Positions 51,661 to 60,614 of a stretch of 64,000 bases of DNA are shown here, piece after piece. Position 1 is the stretch's first letter. Each line of letters starts with the position of its first letter. The notes under the pieces were generated by a model. That model was not told the DNA's origin, did not search any database, and saw only the letters and a program-made list of their open reading frames with translations. This DNA is from Deltaproteobacteria bacterium Ga0077550 (GTDB lineage: Bacteria > Myxococcota_A > Polyangia > Nannocystales > Nannocystaceae), in assembly GCA_001464385.1 (NCBI GenBank), contig LNFB01000288.1:62001-126000 (forward strand), in the 5' to 3' direction. A program made the translations under genes and the position numbers.

Positions 51661-52596
51661 TCAGCGCCCCGGAACGACGCCGGCCCCGGGCTTCGCGGTG
51701 GCCATCAGCGCGTCGTAGATCCCGGAGCGCGCCGTGCCGGCGGCGACGAGGCGATCGGCCTCGACGATCTCCGCGTCGATGATCGCGCGGAACGATGCGG
51801 CCGGCTGCGCGCCCGCGAGGTACTTGCCGTTGATGAAGAACGACGGGGTCCCGGTGGCGCCGAGCTCCTTCGCCTGCCGGATGTCGGCGTCGATGCGCGC
51901 GCGGATCGTCGCGTCGTCCATGTCGCGGCGGAACTGCGCGACGTCGAGGCCGAGTTCCTTGGCGTACCCCTCGAGATCGGACTGCCCGAGCGCCTTGATG
52001 TTCTCGTAGAGCTTGTCGTGCATCTCCCAGAACTTGCCCTGCTTGCCCGCCGCCTCGGCCGCCCGCGCCGCGCCGTCGGCCGACGTGTGGAACGACAGCG
52101 GGTTGTGCTTGGCGACGAGCCGGAGGTCCGAGCCGTAGGCGCGCTGCAGCTCCTCCAGGGTGTCCTGGACGCGCGCGCAGAACGGGCACTGGAAGTCGCT
52201 GAAGATCACGATCGTGACCTTGGCGTCGGCGGAACCATCGGCTGCCGCCTCCCCCAGCTTCACGTCGTAGCGCGCCGTCGGGTCGGGTCGGCCCGCCACG
52301 ACCGGCCGCAGCGGCTCGACGGGCTTGGCCGCGAGGGCGGTGACCTGGGCCTGCACCGCGGCGAGCTCGACCTTCGCCGCCTCGAGGGCGCTCGCCTGGG
52401 CGGTCGCTCGAGCAGCCGCGTCCTCCTTCTGCATGCGCAGGTCTTCGGTCAGCGCGTCGGTCTGCTTGCGCAGCTCACCCTGCTCGGCGACCAGCGCATC
52501 GAGCCGCTGCTGCAGCCCGGTGAGCTCCTCACGCTTGGGCGCATCGCAGGCGCCGAGTGACATCAAGCAGATCGCGATCCATCTGGTTCGGTACAC
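51661..52596 (-). CDS. DsbA-family thioredoxin lipoprotein with coiled coil
   Basis: 311 residues from a GTG at 52596. Lipobox MSLGAC near residue 17, a coiled coil of about 70 residues (LQQRLDALVAEQGELRKQTDAL), then a thioredoxin fold with the active site FQCPFCARV and the cis-Pro GATGTPSFFINGKYL. Oxidoreductase or disulfide-forming enzyme in the periplasm. The coiled coil suggests oligomerisation, as in Bdb/ScsC-like proteins. Seven bases after the metallo-beta-lactamase gene, probably one operon. Confidence 0.9.
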   Translation of the reverse strand: MYRTRWIAICLMSLGACDAPKREELTGLQQRLDALVAEQGELRKQTDALTEDLRMQKEDAAARATAQASALEAAKVELAAVQAQVTALAAKPVEPLRPVVAGRPDPTARYDVKLGEAAADGSADAKVTIVIFSDFQCPFCARVQDTLEELQRAYGSDLRLVAKHNPLSFHTSADGAARAAEAAGKQGKFWEMHDKLYENIKALGQSDLEGYAKELGLDVAQFRRDMDDATIRARIDADIRQAKELGATGTPSFFINGKYLAGAQPAASFRAIIDAEIVEADRLVAAGTARSGIYDALMATAKPGAGVVPGR

Positions 52597-52603
52597 GGGC
52601 GCC

Positions 52604-53668
52604 TCACAGGGGATAGATGATGAAATCGTCGTGGATCTCGAGCTGCGGCGAGCCCATCGCATCGACCGCCGCGCGCAACTCGAGGAGGTGGTCGTACTCG
52701 AGCGGCAGCGCGTGCTCGTCGGGGTGCTCGTCGGCGCCGAAATCGAAGTCGACGCCGGGCACGTCGGTCATCTCGACGTGGGTGCCCATCACGTTGCAGA
52801 CCGCATCCTGCGGCACGCTGTCGGCCAGGCGTCCGATGCTGTCGACGTAGGCCGCGAAGTCGTCGATGTACAGCCGCCCGGGGTAGAGCGTATCCCCGGT
52901 GAGCAGCCAACCCGTCGCGTGGTCGAAGATCGCGATGTGGCTGGATTGGTGGCCGGGGATCGGGATGACGTCGATCACGCGCGCGCCCAGATCGTACTGC
53001 ACCACCTGCTCGGGCCAGTCGTCGATGCCGAAGAAGCTCGATACGCCCGCGACCGAGGGCGTCACCACCGTCACGCCGGGCAGGCCCATGAACATCGGGT
53101 TGCCCGCGACGTGATCGCCGTGGGCGTGGGAGTTCACGACGACGAGCTCGATGCTGTCGCGGCCGCGCTCGGCGAGCCACTGCTCGATGACGCCACCGAC
53201 CGCGCCCGCGACATCGATGCCGCCGGCGCCGGTGTCCTCGAGCAGTACGCGGTCCTCGCCGAAGAGCAGGTAGAGGAACGGCCCCTCGAAGCTCGTGCAC
53301 AGCGACTGGCGCAGGATGAACGTGTCGTCGTCGTAGCGGTGGACCGCGATCTCGGGCACCGAGCAATCGAGGCCGTCGGGCCACGCCGTCGGCAGATCGC
53401 CCGCGCACGGGACCAGCTCGCCGGTCGTGGTGTCGCCGCCCGCATCGGTCGTGGGCCCAGGCCCGCTCGAGGTCGTTCCCGGGGCGGTGGTCGAGGAGGA
53501 CGCCGTCGCGTTGCCCGACGTGTCCGCCGCGGGCGTCGAGGACGACGACGACGACGCCGCACCGCTCGATCCGGCGGCGCCCGACGACCCTGCGGAGGGC
53601 GATCCGGCCGGGTCCCCGCACGCGACGAGCACCACGGGGACGAGGCGGATCGCGGCGCGGAGCGTCAT
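52604..53668 (-). CDS. Metallo-beta-lactamase-fold lipoprotein
   Basis: 354 residues. Lipobox VVLVACGD, then a 75-residue Ser/Thr/Gly/Pro linker typical of this organism. The MBL core has the metal motif NSHAHGDHVAGN (HxHxDH), IPIPGHQSSHIAIFD, and LLTGDTLYPGR. Two metal sites look complete, so it is a hydrolase or oxidoreductase of the glyoxalase-II/Lactonase group; substrate unknown. TAGCGT 10 bases before the ATG at 53668 could be the -10. Confidence 0.9.
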   Translation of the reverse strand: MTLRAAIRLVPVVLVACGDPAGSPSAGSSGAAGSSGAASSSSSSTPAADTSGNATASSSTTAPGTTSSGPGPTTDAGGDTTTGELVPCAGDLPTAWPDGLDCSVPEIAVHRYDDDTFILRQSLCTSFEGPFLYLLFGEDRVLLEDTGAGGIDVAGAVGGVIEQWLAERGRDSIELVVVNSHAHGDHVAGNPMFMGLPGVTVVTPSVAGVSSFFGIDDWPEQVVQYDLGARVIDVIPIPGHQSSHIAIFDHATGWLLTGDTLYPGRLYIDDFAAYVDSIGRLADSVPQDAVCNVMGTHVEMTDVPGVDFDFGADEHPDEHALPLEYDHLLELRAAVDAMGSPQLEIHDDFIIYPL

Positions 53669-53711
53669 CGGCGAGGGGACGCTACGCCGGGCCGCTGCGC
53701 CCGTCAAAGCC

Positions 53712-54491
53712 TCACATCAGCGCCGGCCCGGCCAGCCACGCGCCGCCGTCCGCCACCAACACCGCGCCGGTCACGAGGGATGCCGCGTCGCTGGCGAGGA
53801 ACAGCACCGCGTCGGCGATCTCCGGGATGCGCCCGAACCTGCGCAGGGGGATCGATCGCTCCATCGCCGCGCGCATCCCCTCCGGGAGCAGCCGCGACAG
53901 CCCCTCGGTGTCCTCGATCGGCCCGGGCGCGACCGCGTTGACGCGGATCCCCGCGGGCCCCCACTCGACCGCGAGCGTCCGCGTCATCGCGTCGATCGCC
54001 GCCTTGGCCGACGCGGCGTGGACCTGCATCGGCGTCCCGCCGTAGTGCAGCGTCGCCGAGATGTTGACGATCGCGCCGCCGGCCTCGCGCATGCTCGCCA
54101 GGAACGCCGCGCGAGAGACGTTGTAGGTCCCGACCGTGTCGATCTCGAGCACGGTGCGGAACCCCTTGCTGCTCAGCGTCGCGGCCGGGGCGAGGAAGTT
54201 CCCGGCGGCGCCGTTGACGAGCACGTCGAGCCTGCCGCACCGCGCGACCAACCCCTCGACCAGCGCGGTCACGGCATCGGCATCGCGGACGTCGCCGGCC
54301 AGGGGAACGCACCGCGACCCCAGCTCGGCGGCGGTCGCCTCGAGCCGCTCGGCGTTGCGGCCCATGATCGCCACCGTCGCGCCGTGCTCGACCAACGCGG
54401 CGACGATGCCCCGCCCGATCCCCGAGCCCCCGCCGGTGACGAGCGCGACCTTGCCTTCGAAGAGATCCGAGCGGAACGCCGACATGCGCAC
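53712..54491 (-). CDS. SDR oxidoreductase, 2,4-dienoyl-CoA reductase-like
   Basis: 259 residues. Rossmann start VALVTGGGSGIGRGI, NGAAGNF, and the catalytic area ATLHYGGTPMQVHAASAKAAIDAMTRTLAVEWGP, where the usual Tyr is His, exactly as in peroxisomal and bacterial dienoyl-CoA reductases; VNAVAPGPI follows. Reduces 2,4-dienoyl-CoA with NADPH in the breakdown of unsaturated fatty acids. The first codon is GTG; an ATG six bases in (MSAF) is an alternative. Confidence 0.85.
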   Translation of the reverse strand: MRMSAFRSDLFEGKVALVTGGGSGIGRGIVAALVEHGATVAIMGRNAERLEATAAELGSRCVPLAGDVRDADAVTALVEGLVARCGRLDVLVNGAAGNFLAPAATLSSKGFRTVLEIDTVGTYNVSRAAFLASMREAGGAIVNISATLHYGGTPMQVHAASAKAAIDAMTRTLAVEWGPAGIRVNAVAPGPIEDTEGLSRLLPEGMRAAMERSIPLRRFGRIPEIADAVLFLASDAASLVTGAVLVADGGAWLAGPALM

Positions 54492-54537
54492 ATTGTCGAC
54501 GCCCGCCCGAGCCCGGGCAAGTGCTTCCCCTGAAGGA

Positions 54538-55992
54538 CTAAATCAAACCATCGAGGGTGCCGACGACCTCGCCCAGGTCGGTGTCGACCCCCACGGCCCG
54601 CATGGCGGAGTTGATGACGTTGACGGGGTGCATGCCGTTGCCGTCGATGTGCTGGCCGGACACGAAGCCGCCGGCGCGGCCCGCCACGGTCACGATCATG
54701 TTCTCGGTCGAGTGGGTGCGGTTCTCGTCGCCGGTCGCCGGGTCGAGCCCATGGCCGCCCTCGTAGAGCAGCACCATGGCGGTGTTGTCGAGGACGCTCG
54801 CGGCGCCCTCGGGCGTGTCGCGGAGCTTCGCGACCAGGTATGCGAACTGGTCGAGCTGCCACGCGAGGATCTGGCTCACCGCCTCGGTCGTCCCCACCGA
54901 GTGCCCGACCTCGTGCTGGTCGTAGGGGATGCCCGTGAAGCTGTTCACGTTCATGTGCGACTGCGCCATCGTGTAGAGCATCGCCACCGATCGCGACAGA
55001 TCGCAGGTGAACGCCATGTGGATGAGATCCGAGAAGATGCGCGCGCGCGTGTCCTCGTCGCTGTACCCGGCGTTCACGTCGAAGCCGTCGCCGCCGGCGC
55101 TGGCGTTGTTGCCCCCGATCGGCGGGTCAGCGCCCGGATCGGCGAACATCGAGCACTCGCCGGTGGCGTCGGGTGGGATCGCGGCGAGCCGGTCCTCGAG
55201 GGCCCGGATCTCGTCGAAGTGTCGCTGCATGCGGATCTTGTCGGCCGCGCCGAGACGCGGCATCAGCCGCGAGATGTTGCCGTCGACGAGATCCAGGATG
55301 CTGCGTCGGCGCGCGAGCTCGCGTGCGACCTCGGCGGCCTCGCTGGGATCGGGCGGCACGAACCCGGTGAACAGGGCCATGTAGGCGGCGCGCGGGCTGG
55401 TCTGCCCCGGCACCTGCACGACGCCACCGGCCCCGTCGGACCTGTAGGAGAGGATGTCACGGCCATACGGCGCGCTGTCGGTCAGGTACCACGACGGCTG
55501 CACTTGGTACTGCAGCGACTCGAAGGTGGTGCCCGCACCGATCGCCGCGGCGACCACCTGATCGGCCGTCGGTCCGCGACACGTGCTGCTGTCGTCGGGG
55601 TTGCTCACGCCGCACAGCAGCGGCGGCAGGGCGCCGAGGTGGAACTCGGTGTTCCAGCTGCCCGGCCCCGAGTTGTTGTACGGGATGCGCAGGTTGGAGA
55701 TGATCGAGACGTCCGGGCGCACGTCGCCGTAGTTGGACAGCGGCATGGTCGCCGCCTTGAGATCGTAGTTCGGACCGAACGCGTCGGGACGGTAGAGGTC
55801 CCGCAGCGGATCGCCATCGCCGCCCATGGCCTGGCCGTGGAAGCCGATGAAGAAGCGCCGCGGCACCGGGCCCGCGCCGCCAGCGAGCGCGTCGCCGTGG
55901 CGGTTGAGCATGATCTCGAGGGTCGGCAGCGCGATCGCGACGCCACCGACGCCGCGCAGGAAGGTCCTTCGGTTCAGGGATCGGATTGCCAT
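54538..55992 (-). CDS. DUF1552 family exported protein
   Basis: 484 residues. Tat signal SLNRRTFLRGVGG at the N-terminus, then a DUF1552 domain with RRFFIGFHGQAMGG, LGALPPLLCGVSNPDD and VLLYEGGHGLDP. DUF1552 proteins have a sulfatase/alkaline-phosphatase-like fold and nearly always sit next to DUF1592-type proteins, in planctomycetes and myxobacteria. Exported folded; function unknown. Four bases separate it from the upstream cytochrome-like gene. Confidence 0.92.
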   Translation of the reverse strand: MAIRSLNRRTFLRGVGGVAIALPTLEIMLNRHGDALAGGAGPVPRRFFIGFHGQAMGGDGDPLRDLYRPDAFGPNYDLKAATMPLSNYGDVRPDVSIISNLRIPYNNSGPGSWNTEFHLGALPPLLCGVSNPDDSSTCRGPTADQVVAAAIGAGTTFESLQYQVQPSWYLTDSAPYGRDILSYRSDGAGGVVQVPGQTSPRAAYMALFTGFVPPDPSEAAEVARELARRRSILDLVDGNISRLMPRLGAADKIRMQRHFDEIRALEDRLAAIPPDATGECSMFADPGADPPIGGNNASAGGDGFDVNAGYSDEDTRARIFSDLIHMAFTCDLSRSVAMLYTMAQSHMNVNSFTGIPYDQHEVGHSVGTTEAVSQILAWQLDQFAYLVAKLRDTPEGAASVLDNTAMVLLYEGGHGLDPATGDENRTHSTENMIVTVAGRAGGFVSGQHIDGNGMHPVNVINSAMRAVGVDTDLGEVVGTLDGLI

Positions 55993-55996
55993 GGCG

Positions 55997-57640
55997 TCAG
56001 ACCTCCTCCTCTCGGCGATACAGGAACGCCTCGTCGCCGACGAGGTTGAGCACGAGCTCGTCGAAGCGGTAGTTGCTCTCGGCGAAGGACGTCACGAGGT
56101 CCTCGACGTAGCGCTCGTCGTCGTTCGCGACGTCGTGCCCCATCGCGAACTCGTAGACCTGGTAGACGATGCAGCTGTCGAGGAGGCCCTCGTCACGCAG
56201 CAGGTCCGACAGCCCCGCGGGGCCGGAGAAGGTGTTGCCGTCGATGGCGCCCTCCCCCGCGATGGTGCACTCGGGCAGATCGTTGTCGGTGGTGCGGAAG
56301 CGGCCCTGCTGGTCGTAGTTCTCGAGCCCGAACCCGACCGGATCCAGCAGCTCGTGGCACTGGGCGCAGCCGTCGATCTGGGTCATGTTGTAGCGGTCGA
56401 TCTTGCACGGGCTGCTGACCGTCGGCGGCGGCTCGTCGACGTTCACCGTCGGAGGTGGCGGCGGGATCTCCTGGCAGAAGAGCCGCTTGCGGATGAGCTT
56501 GCCGCGCTGCGTCGGGCTCGTGTCGCCGAACTTGCCGGCGACCGACAGGAACGAGCCGTGGCTGAGCAGGCCGCGGCGGCCGCTGTCGCCGTACTCGACC
56601 CACGTGAAGGCGTCGCTGCCCGGGCTCGGCAGCCCGTAGTGCCCCGCGAGGAAGTCGTTGACGAAGGTGCCGGTCGCGTCGAACAGCGTGCGCCAGTCCC
56701 CGCGGTCCTGCATGATCGTCTTGTCGATCAGCATGCGGGTCTCTGTGCGCATCGCGTCGGTGAGCTCGGGCGCGTGCGGGAGTCGGTAGTAGCCCAGCCA
56801 CATCGAGTGGAAGCGGTCGATGCGGGCGAGCGCCCTCGGGTCGTCGAGCATCTCCTGCGCGGCGCCGCGGACGTCCTCGGGGGTGGCCAGTCCCCCCGAC
56901 TCCGCCCGATCGAGCAGCGCGTCGTCGGGCGTCGTGCCCCACAACAGATACGACAGGCGCGTGGCGACCTCGAAGTCGTCGAGCCGCGAGACGCCCGGCT
57001 CGTCGGTCGGCGTGCCGATCTCGACGCGGTACACGAACTCGGGATCCTGCAGGAACGCGCGGACGATCACCGCGACGCCGGCGTAGAAGTCGTTCTCCTC
57101 GGCGGCGTACTGGGCCCCGAGCGCGACGAAGCGACCGACCTCCTCGTCGCCGAGCGGGCGTCGGAGCGCGCGGCGGCCGAACGCGGCGGTGAACGAGGTC
57201 AGGCACGCCTCGTCGTCCGGGCCCGTGGGCTGGCAGCCGACCACCTGGTCACGTCGCGGCGCATCGGCCATGAGCCGCGCGGTCGACTCGGTGGCGAGCT
57301 GCTCGAGCGCCTCGATCAGCGTGCGACTGGCGATCTGGTTGGCGAAGGCGTTGTCGTAGGGATCGGCGACGTCCTCGGGGATCAGCGCGGAGCCGGGCCG
57401 CGTGTCGTCGCCGATCAGGTCGAACAGCGTGTTGTCGTACTCGTCGGTCGACAGCCGGCGCATGCCCATCATGCCGACGCCGCCGAGCTCGGGCGCCTCG
57501 GGCGTGCCGCCGCTGGTGCCCGCGGTCCCGTCGGCCCCGGTCCCCTCCGTATCCGCCTCGGACCCGTCGCTCGCGCTGCCCTTGTAGCAGCCCGTGCCGA
57601 CGAGCATCAGCGCGAGCAACGTGCGTGGTGCGTCCGTCAT
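55997..57640 (-). CDS. DUF1587/1595/1592/1588/1585 lipoprotein with c-type heme motif
   Basis: 547 residues from the ATG at 57640 (AGGAGA before it). Lipobox VGTGC, a Gly/Thr linker, then the planctomycete-type domain series: GMRRLSTDEYDNTLFDLIG, AFGRRALRRPLGDEE, FEVATRLSYLLWGTTPDD, GLLSHGSFLSVAGKFG with RGKLIRKRLFC, and a heme motif CAQCH. The end is the DUF1585 part (LVLNLVGDEAFLYRREE). One covalent heme is likely, so an electron-transfer role with the DUF1552 partner is plausible but unproven. Confidence 0.92.
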   Translation of the reverse strand: MTDAPRTLLALMLVGTGCYKGSASDGSEADTEGTGADGTAGTSGGTPEAPELGGVGMMGMRRLSTDEYDNTLFDLIGDDTRPGSALIPEDVADPYDNAFANQIASRTLIEALEQLATESTARLMADAPRRDQVVGCQPTGPDDEACLTSFTAAFGRRALRRPLGDEEVGRFVALGAQYAAEENDFYAGVAVIVRAFLQDPEFVYRVEIGTPTDEPGVSRLDDFEVATRLSYLLWGTTPDDALLDRAESGGLATPEDVRGAAQEMLDDPRALARIDRFHSMWLGYYRLPHAPELTDAMRTETRMLIDKTIMQDRGDWRTLFDATGTFVNDFLAGHYGLPSPGSDAFTWVEYGDSGRRGLLSHGSFLSVAGKFGDTSPTQRGKLIRKRLFCQEIPPPPPTVNVDEPPPTVSSPCKIDRYNMTQIDGCAQCHELLDPVGFGLENYDQQGRFRTTDNDLPECTIAGEGAIDGNTFSGPAGLSDLLRDEGLLDSCIVYQVYEFAMGHDVANDDERYVEDLVTSFAESNYRFDELVLNLVGDEAFLYRREEEV

Positions 57641-57970
57641 GCCTGTCTCCTGTCCCTCGCGGTGATCCCCGCGGTGATCCAAACGGTAGTCGAGCCGCAC
57701 CGCCGCGGATAGCCAGCGCGACGACGCAGCGCCGCCGATCGTCGCGATCACGGACGCCGTCGTCCGCACGCATGGGTGACGCGGCGGCGAACTCGATTAC
57801 GGTCACCGCGACGGATTCCGTCCGCGCGTGCCGTGACGGTGGTCAGCGGTACCGGAACACCGAACGCGGCGGGGCCGCGAGGCCCCATCCTGGGGCCACA
57901 CCGCCCCGCGTGATCGCATCACGATCGCTGCACGAGGAATGCCGCGGCCCGTCCGGGAGTCGAGGTCTCC
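57641..57970. other. Divergent spacer between DUF1592 gene and transglutaminase gene
   Basis: 330 bases without a gene. A small palindrome GACGGA-T-TCCGTC lies at 57810-57822; possible -10 elements are weak. Nothing else is clear. Confidence 0.5.
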
Positions 57971-59473
57971 ATGCCCAGCGCGCGCGGTTCTGTCGCTCGT
58001 ACCGTCGCCGCCGCCCTGTTCGGGGTGATCTCGCTGGCGGTCAAGCTCGCGTTCGCGGCGACGGCCATCGCCCTGCCCCTGGGCGCGGTGTGGATCGCCT
58101 CGTCGCTCGCGGCCCACCGAGGCGGCTCGATCGCGGTCGCGGTGCTCTGCGGCGTCGCGCTGTGGCCCGTGCTCCCGGTCGCGTGGGAGCTGGTGTCGAC
58201 GTGGCGACGGCGTCGCGCGTCCGCACCACGCCCCGCGGTGCTCACGGCGTACGACCGCATGATCCTCCGCAGCGTCGCAGTGGGCCTGGTCGCCAACGCG
58301 ATCCTCCTGCTCGGATTCCCCGCCACCGTGTTCACGGCGCTGGCAAGCCGCGGCGACTGGATGCTCGCCGATCGCCACGGGCCGATCGTCGACCGCGTGC
58401 GCGAGGGGCTCATGACCGCCGCGGGCGGCCTCGAGTGGCTGCACGAGTCGACGCACCGCAACGAGTACAGCGACCTCGTCGACGCGCGCGTCACGGAGAC
58501 GACCGAGGCCGTCGTCCCCAGCGACGACACGCTCGAGCGCGCGGTCGCAGAGATGCGCGAGCGGCCCTCGGCCGCGGCGCAGGGCGGATTCCAGCCGCGC
58601 GCCGACGCGTGGCCGTTCGCGGCCCAGCTCCACCCCGCGGTCGTATCGATGCCCGCCGACGCCGAGCGCACGATCGACGGCGTCGGTCGACACCTCGCCG
58701 CCGCCGAGCCGGACGCGACGCTGCGGGTGAAGGCGGTGCACGACTACGTCGCGACCCGCATCGCCTACGACGTGCCGGCGTATCGCGCCCGCGAGCTGCC
58801 CGATCAGTCGGCGCAGGCCGTGTTCGAGCGGCGCATCGGCGTCTGCGCCGGCTATGCCCAGCTCGCGTCCGCGATCGGCGACGCCGCGGGCCTCGAGATC
58901 GTCGTGGTCGTCGGCGACGCGCGCAGCCCCGGCGAGGACCCCTCCGGGGAGGGCCACGCGTGGAACGCCGCGCGGCTGGGCGAGCGGTGGGTGCTGTTCG
59001 ACGCGACCTGGGACGCGGGGGCCGTCGACGGCGACACGTTCACCGCCGAGTACCGCACCGACTACCTGATGGCGCCGCCCGAGGTGTTCGGCCAGACACA
59101 CTTCCCCGAGGAGCCGCGGTGGCAGCTCGTCGCGGCGCCCAAGGCCCGCGCCGCGTTCGTGGCCGAGGCCGCGATGGCCCCGGGCTTCCACGCCCGTGGT
59201 CTCGCGCTGCGCACCCCGAGCAGCGGCCATGCGCGCGTCCGCGACGAGCTCACCATCGTGCTGGGCAACCCGCTCGGCGCCGCGGTGCGGGGCGACATCG
59301 CCGAGGACGGCGCGCGGATCAACTTCGACGTCTGCGCCGACGCCGAGCCCGGCACGGCGGAGTCGGACGCCGTGTCCATCCGATGTCGCTTCCCCAACGC
59401 CGGCCGCTACCGCGTGCGCCTGTGGGACGGCGAGACGTACCTCGGCCTCGTGCAGGTCGACGCGACGCGGTGA
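57971..59473 (+). CDS. Membrane-anchored transglutaminase-like protein
   Basis: 500 residues. Two or three N-terminal membrane helices (VKLAFAATAIALPLGAVW, VLCGVALWPVLPVAW, LVANAILLLGFPATVF). A transglutaminase-core domain follows from about residue 225 with the triad: Cys in RIGVCAGYAQLA, His in EGHAWNAARL, Asp in FDATWDAG. A beta-type domain ends the protein (GRYRVRLWDGETYLG). Similar proteins cleave or cross-link cell-wall peptides or act as proteases; the substrate is unknown. GAGGT is 5 bases before the ATG. Convergent with the vWA gene. Confidence 0.88.
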   Translation: MPSARGSVARTVAAALFGVISLAVKLAFAATAIALPLGAVWIASSLAAHRGGSIAVAVLCGVALWPVLPVAWELVSTWRRRRASAPRPAVLTAYDRMILRSVAVGLVANAILLLGFPATVFTALASRGDWMLADRHGPIVDRVREGLMTAAGGLEWLHESTHRNEYSDLVDARVTETTEAVVPSDDTLERAVAEMRERPSAAAQGGFQPRADAWPFAAQLHPAVVSMPADAERTIDGVGRHLAAAEPDATLRVKAVHDYVATRIAYDVPAYRARELPDQSAQAVFERRIGVCAGYAQLASAIGDAAGLEIVVVVGDARSPGEDPSGEGHAWNAARLGERWVLFDATWDAGAVDGDTFTAEYRTDYLMAPPEVFGQTHFPEEPRWQLVAAPKARAAFVAEAAMAPGFHARGLALRTPSSGHARVRDELTIVLGNPLGAAVRGDIAEDGARINFDVCADAEPGTAESDAVSIRCRFPNAGRYRVRLWDGETYLGLVQVDATR

Positions 59474-59491
59474 GCCCACGCCGCGGGCGCG

Positions 59492-60493
59492 TCACTCCGG
59501 GACCCACGCGTTGCAGGCCGCCGCGATCTCCGGCACCGCGGCGTTGAGGAACGTCGTGTACTCCACCGCGCAGAGGTCCCCGACGGCGTGGTGGGGGAAC
59601 GATTCGGCGAACTCGGCGATGCGCGTCGCGATCTCGGCGCCGTCGATGCCGTTCCACGGGTTGGCGCAGGCGTTGGGCTCCGGGATGCCGACCAACGCCA
59701 GCGGGATCACGTTCTGCACGTAGCCGCCCTGGGTGGCCGCGAGCGCGTCGACCCAGTCGGCCGGGTCGCCCACGCTGCCCCACTCGGTGACCGCCTCGAG
59801 GTCGTCCTCCTCGTCGGTGACGATGAGCACGACGAGCGGCCCCTGCTCGCGCAGGAAGCCCTCGTTGAAGCCGTCGATGCCGAGGAGCTCCGATGACAGC
59901 GCCCCGATCGCCATCTGCATCGGGCGCTCGTCGGGGTCGCCCATCGTCCCGACCGCGCTGGCGCAGCCCAGCTCGGTGCCGAGCGTGGGGCCGTAGGCCA
60001 TCCAGTTGGCGGTGCTGGCGTACGGTAGGCAGCTCATCGCCGGCGAGGCCGTCACGAACTCGGGCGCGTCGGTCGTGATGACCCCGACGTGGATCGAGCC
60101 GAGGACCCCCGGCAGCTGCTGGTTCACCAGCTCGATGAACGCCGGCAGGGCCGCGCCGAGCCGCGCCTGCTCGTCGGCCATGGTGTCGGAGTTGTCGATC
60201 ACCACCAGGATGTCGATCGCGGTGCACGGCTCGGTGGGCAGGACCTCCGTGGTGCTGCTCTCGCCGTCGCCGGTGCCGGTGGTGCTCGGGTCGGGCCCCG
60301 TGCTCCCCGTGCTCGCGCTGTCGGTCGCCGCGCCGGTGCCGGTGGTGTCGGGGCCAGTGCTCGGCGCGGTCGCCGAGACGGTCGCGGTGGCGGAGGGGTC
60401 GGTCTGGGTGAAGTCGAAGTCGCCGTCGTCGCCGTGCTCGCACGCGGACACCGAGCCGAAGATCAAGGACAGGTGCAGGGCGAAGCGGCGCAA
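59492..60493 (-). CDS. von Willebrand factor A-domain lipoprotein
   Basis: 333 residues. Lipobox (IFGSVSAC), a long Thr/Ser/Gly linker and a vWA domain with a MIDAS motif DILVVIDNSDTMADEQ. Further parts are VGVITTDAPEF and VVLIVTDEEDD. Likely a metal-dependent adhesion or binding protein on the outer membrane. Lies between the transglutaminase gene (convergent) and a heme-motif lipoprotein. Confidence 0.9.
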   Translation of the reverse strand: MRRFALHLSLIFGSVSACEHGDDGDFDFTQTDPSATATVSATAPSTGPDTTGTGAATDSASTGSTGPDPSTTGTGDGESSTTEVLPTEPCTAIDILVVIDNSDTMADEQARLGAALPAFIELVNQQLPGVLGSIHVGVITTDAPEFVTASPAMSCLPYASTANWMAYGPTLGTELGCASAVGTMGDPDERPMQMAIGALSSELLGIDGFNEGFLREQGPLVVLIVTDEEDDLEAVTEWGSVGDPADWVDALAATQGGYVQNVIPLALVGIPEPNACANPWNGIDGAEIATRIAEFAESFPHHAVGDLCAVEYTTFLNAAVPEIAAACNAWVPE

Positions 60494-60614
60494 GGATCGA
60501 TCTCCGGGTGACAGACGACCTCGACACGAGTCTACCCGAACGCGCCACGGCGTGGCGCCGCGGCGGCGTGGCGTCGGACCTGCACGGCCGCGCGACTGCG
60601 CGCAGCCGATGCGT

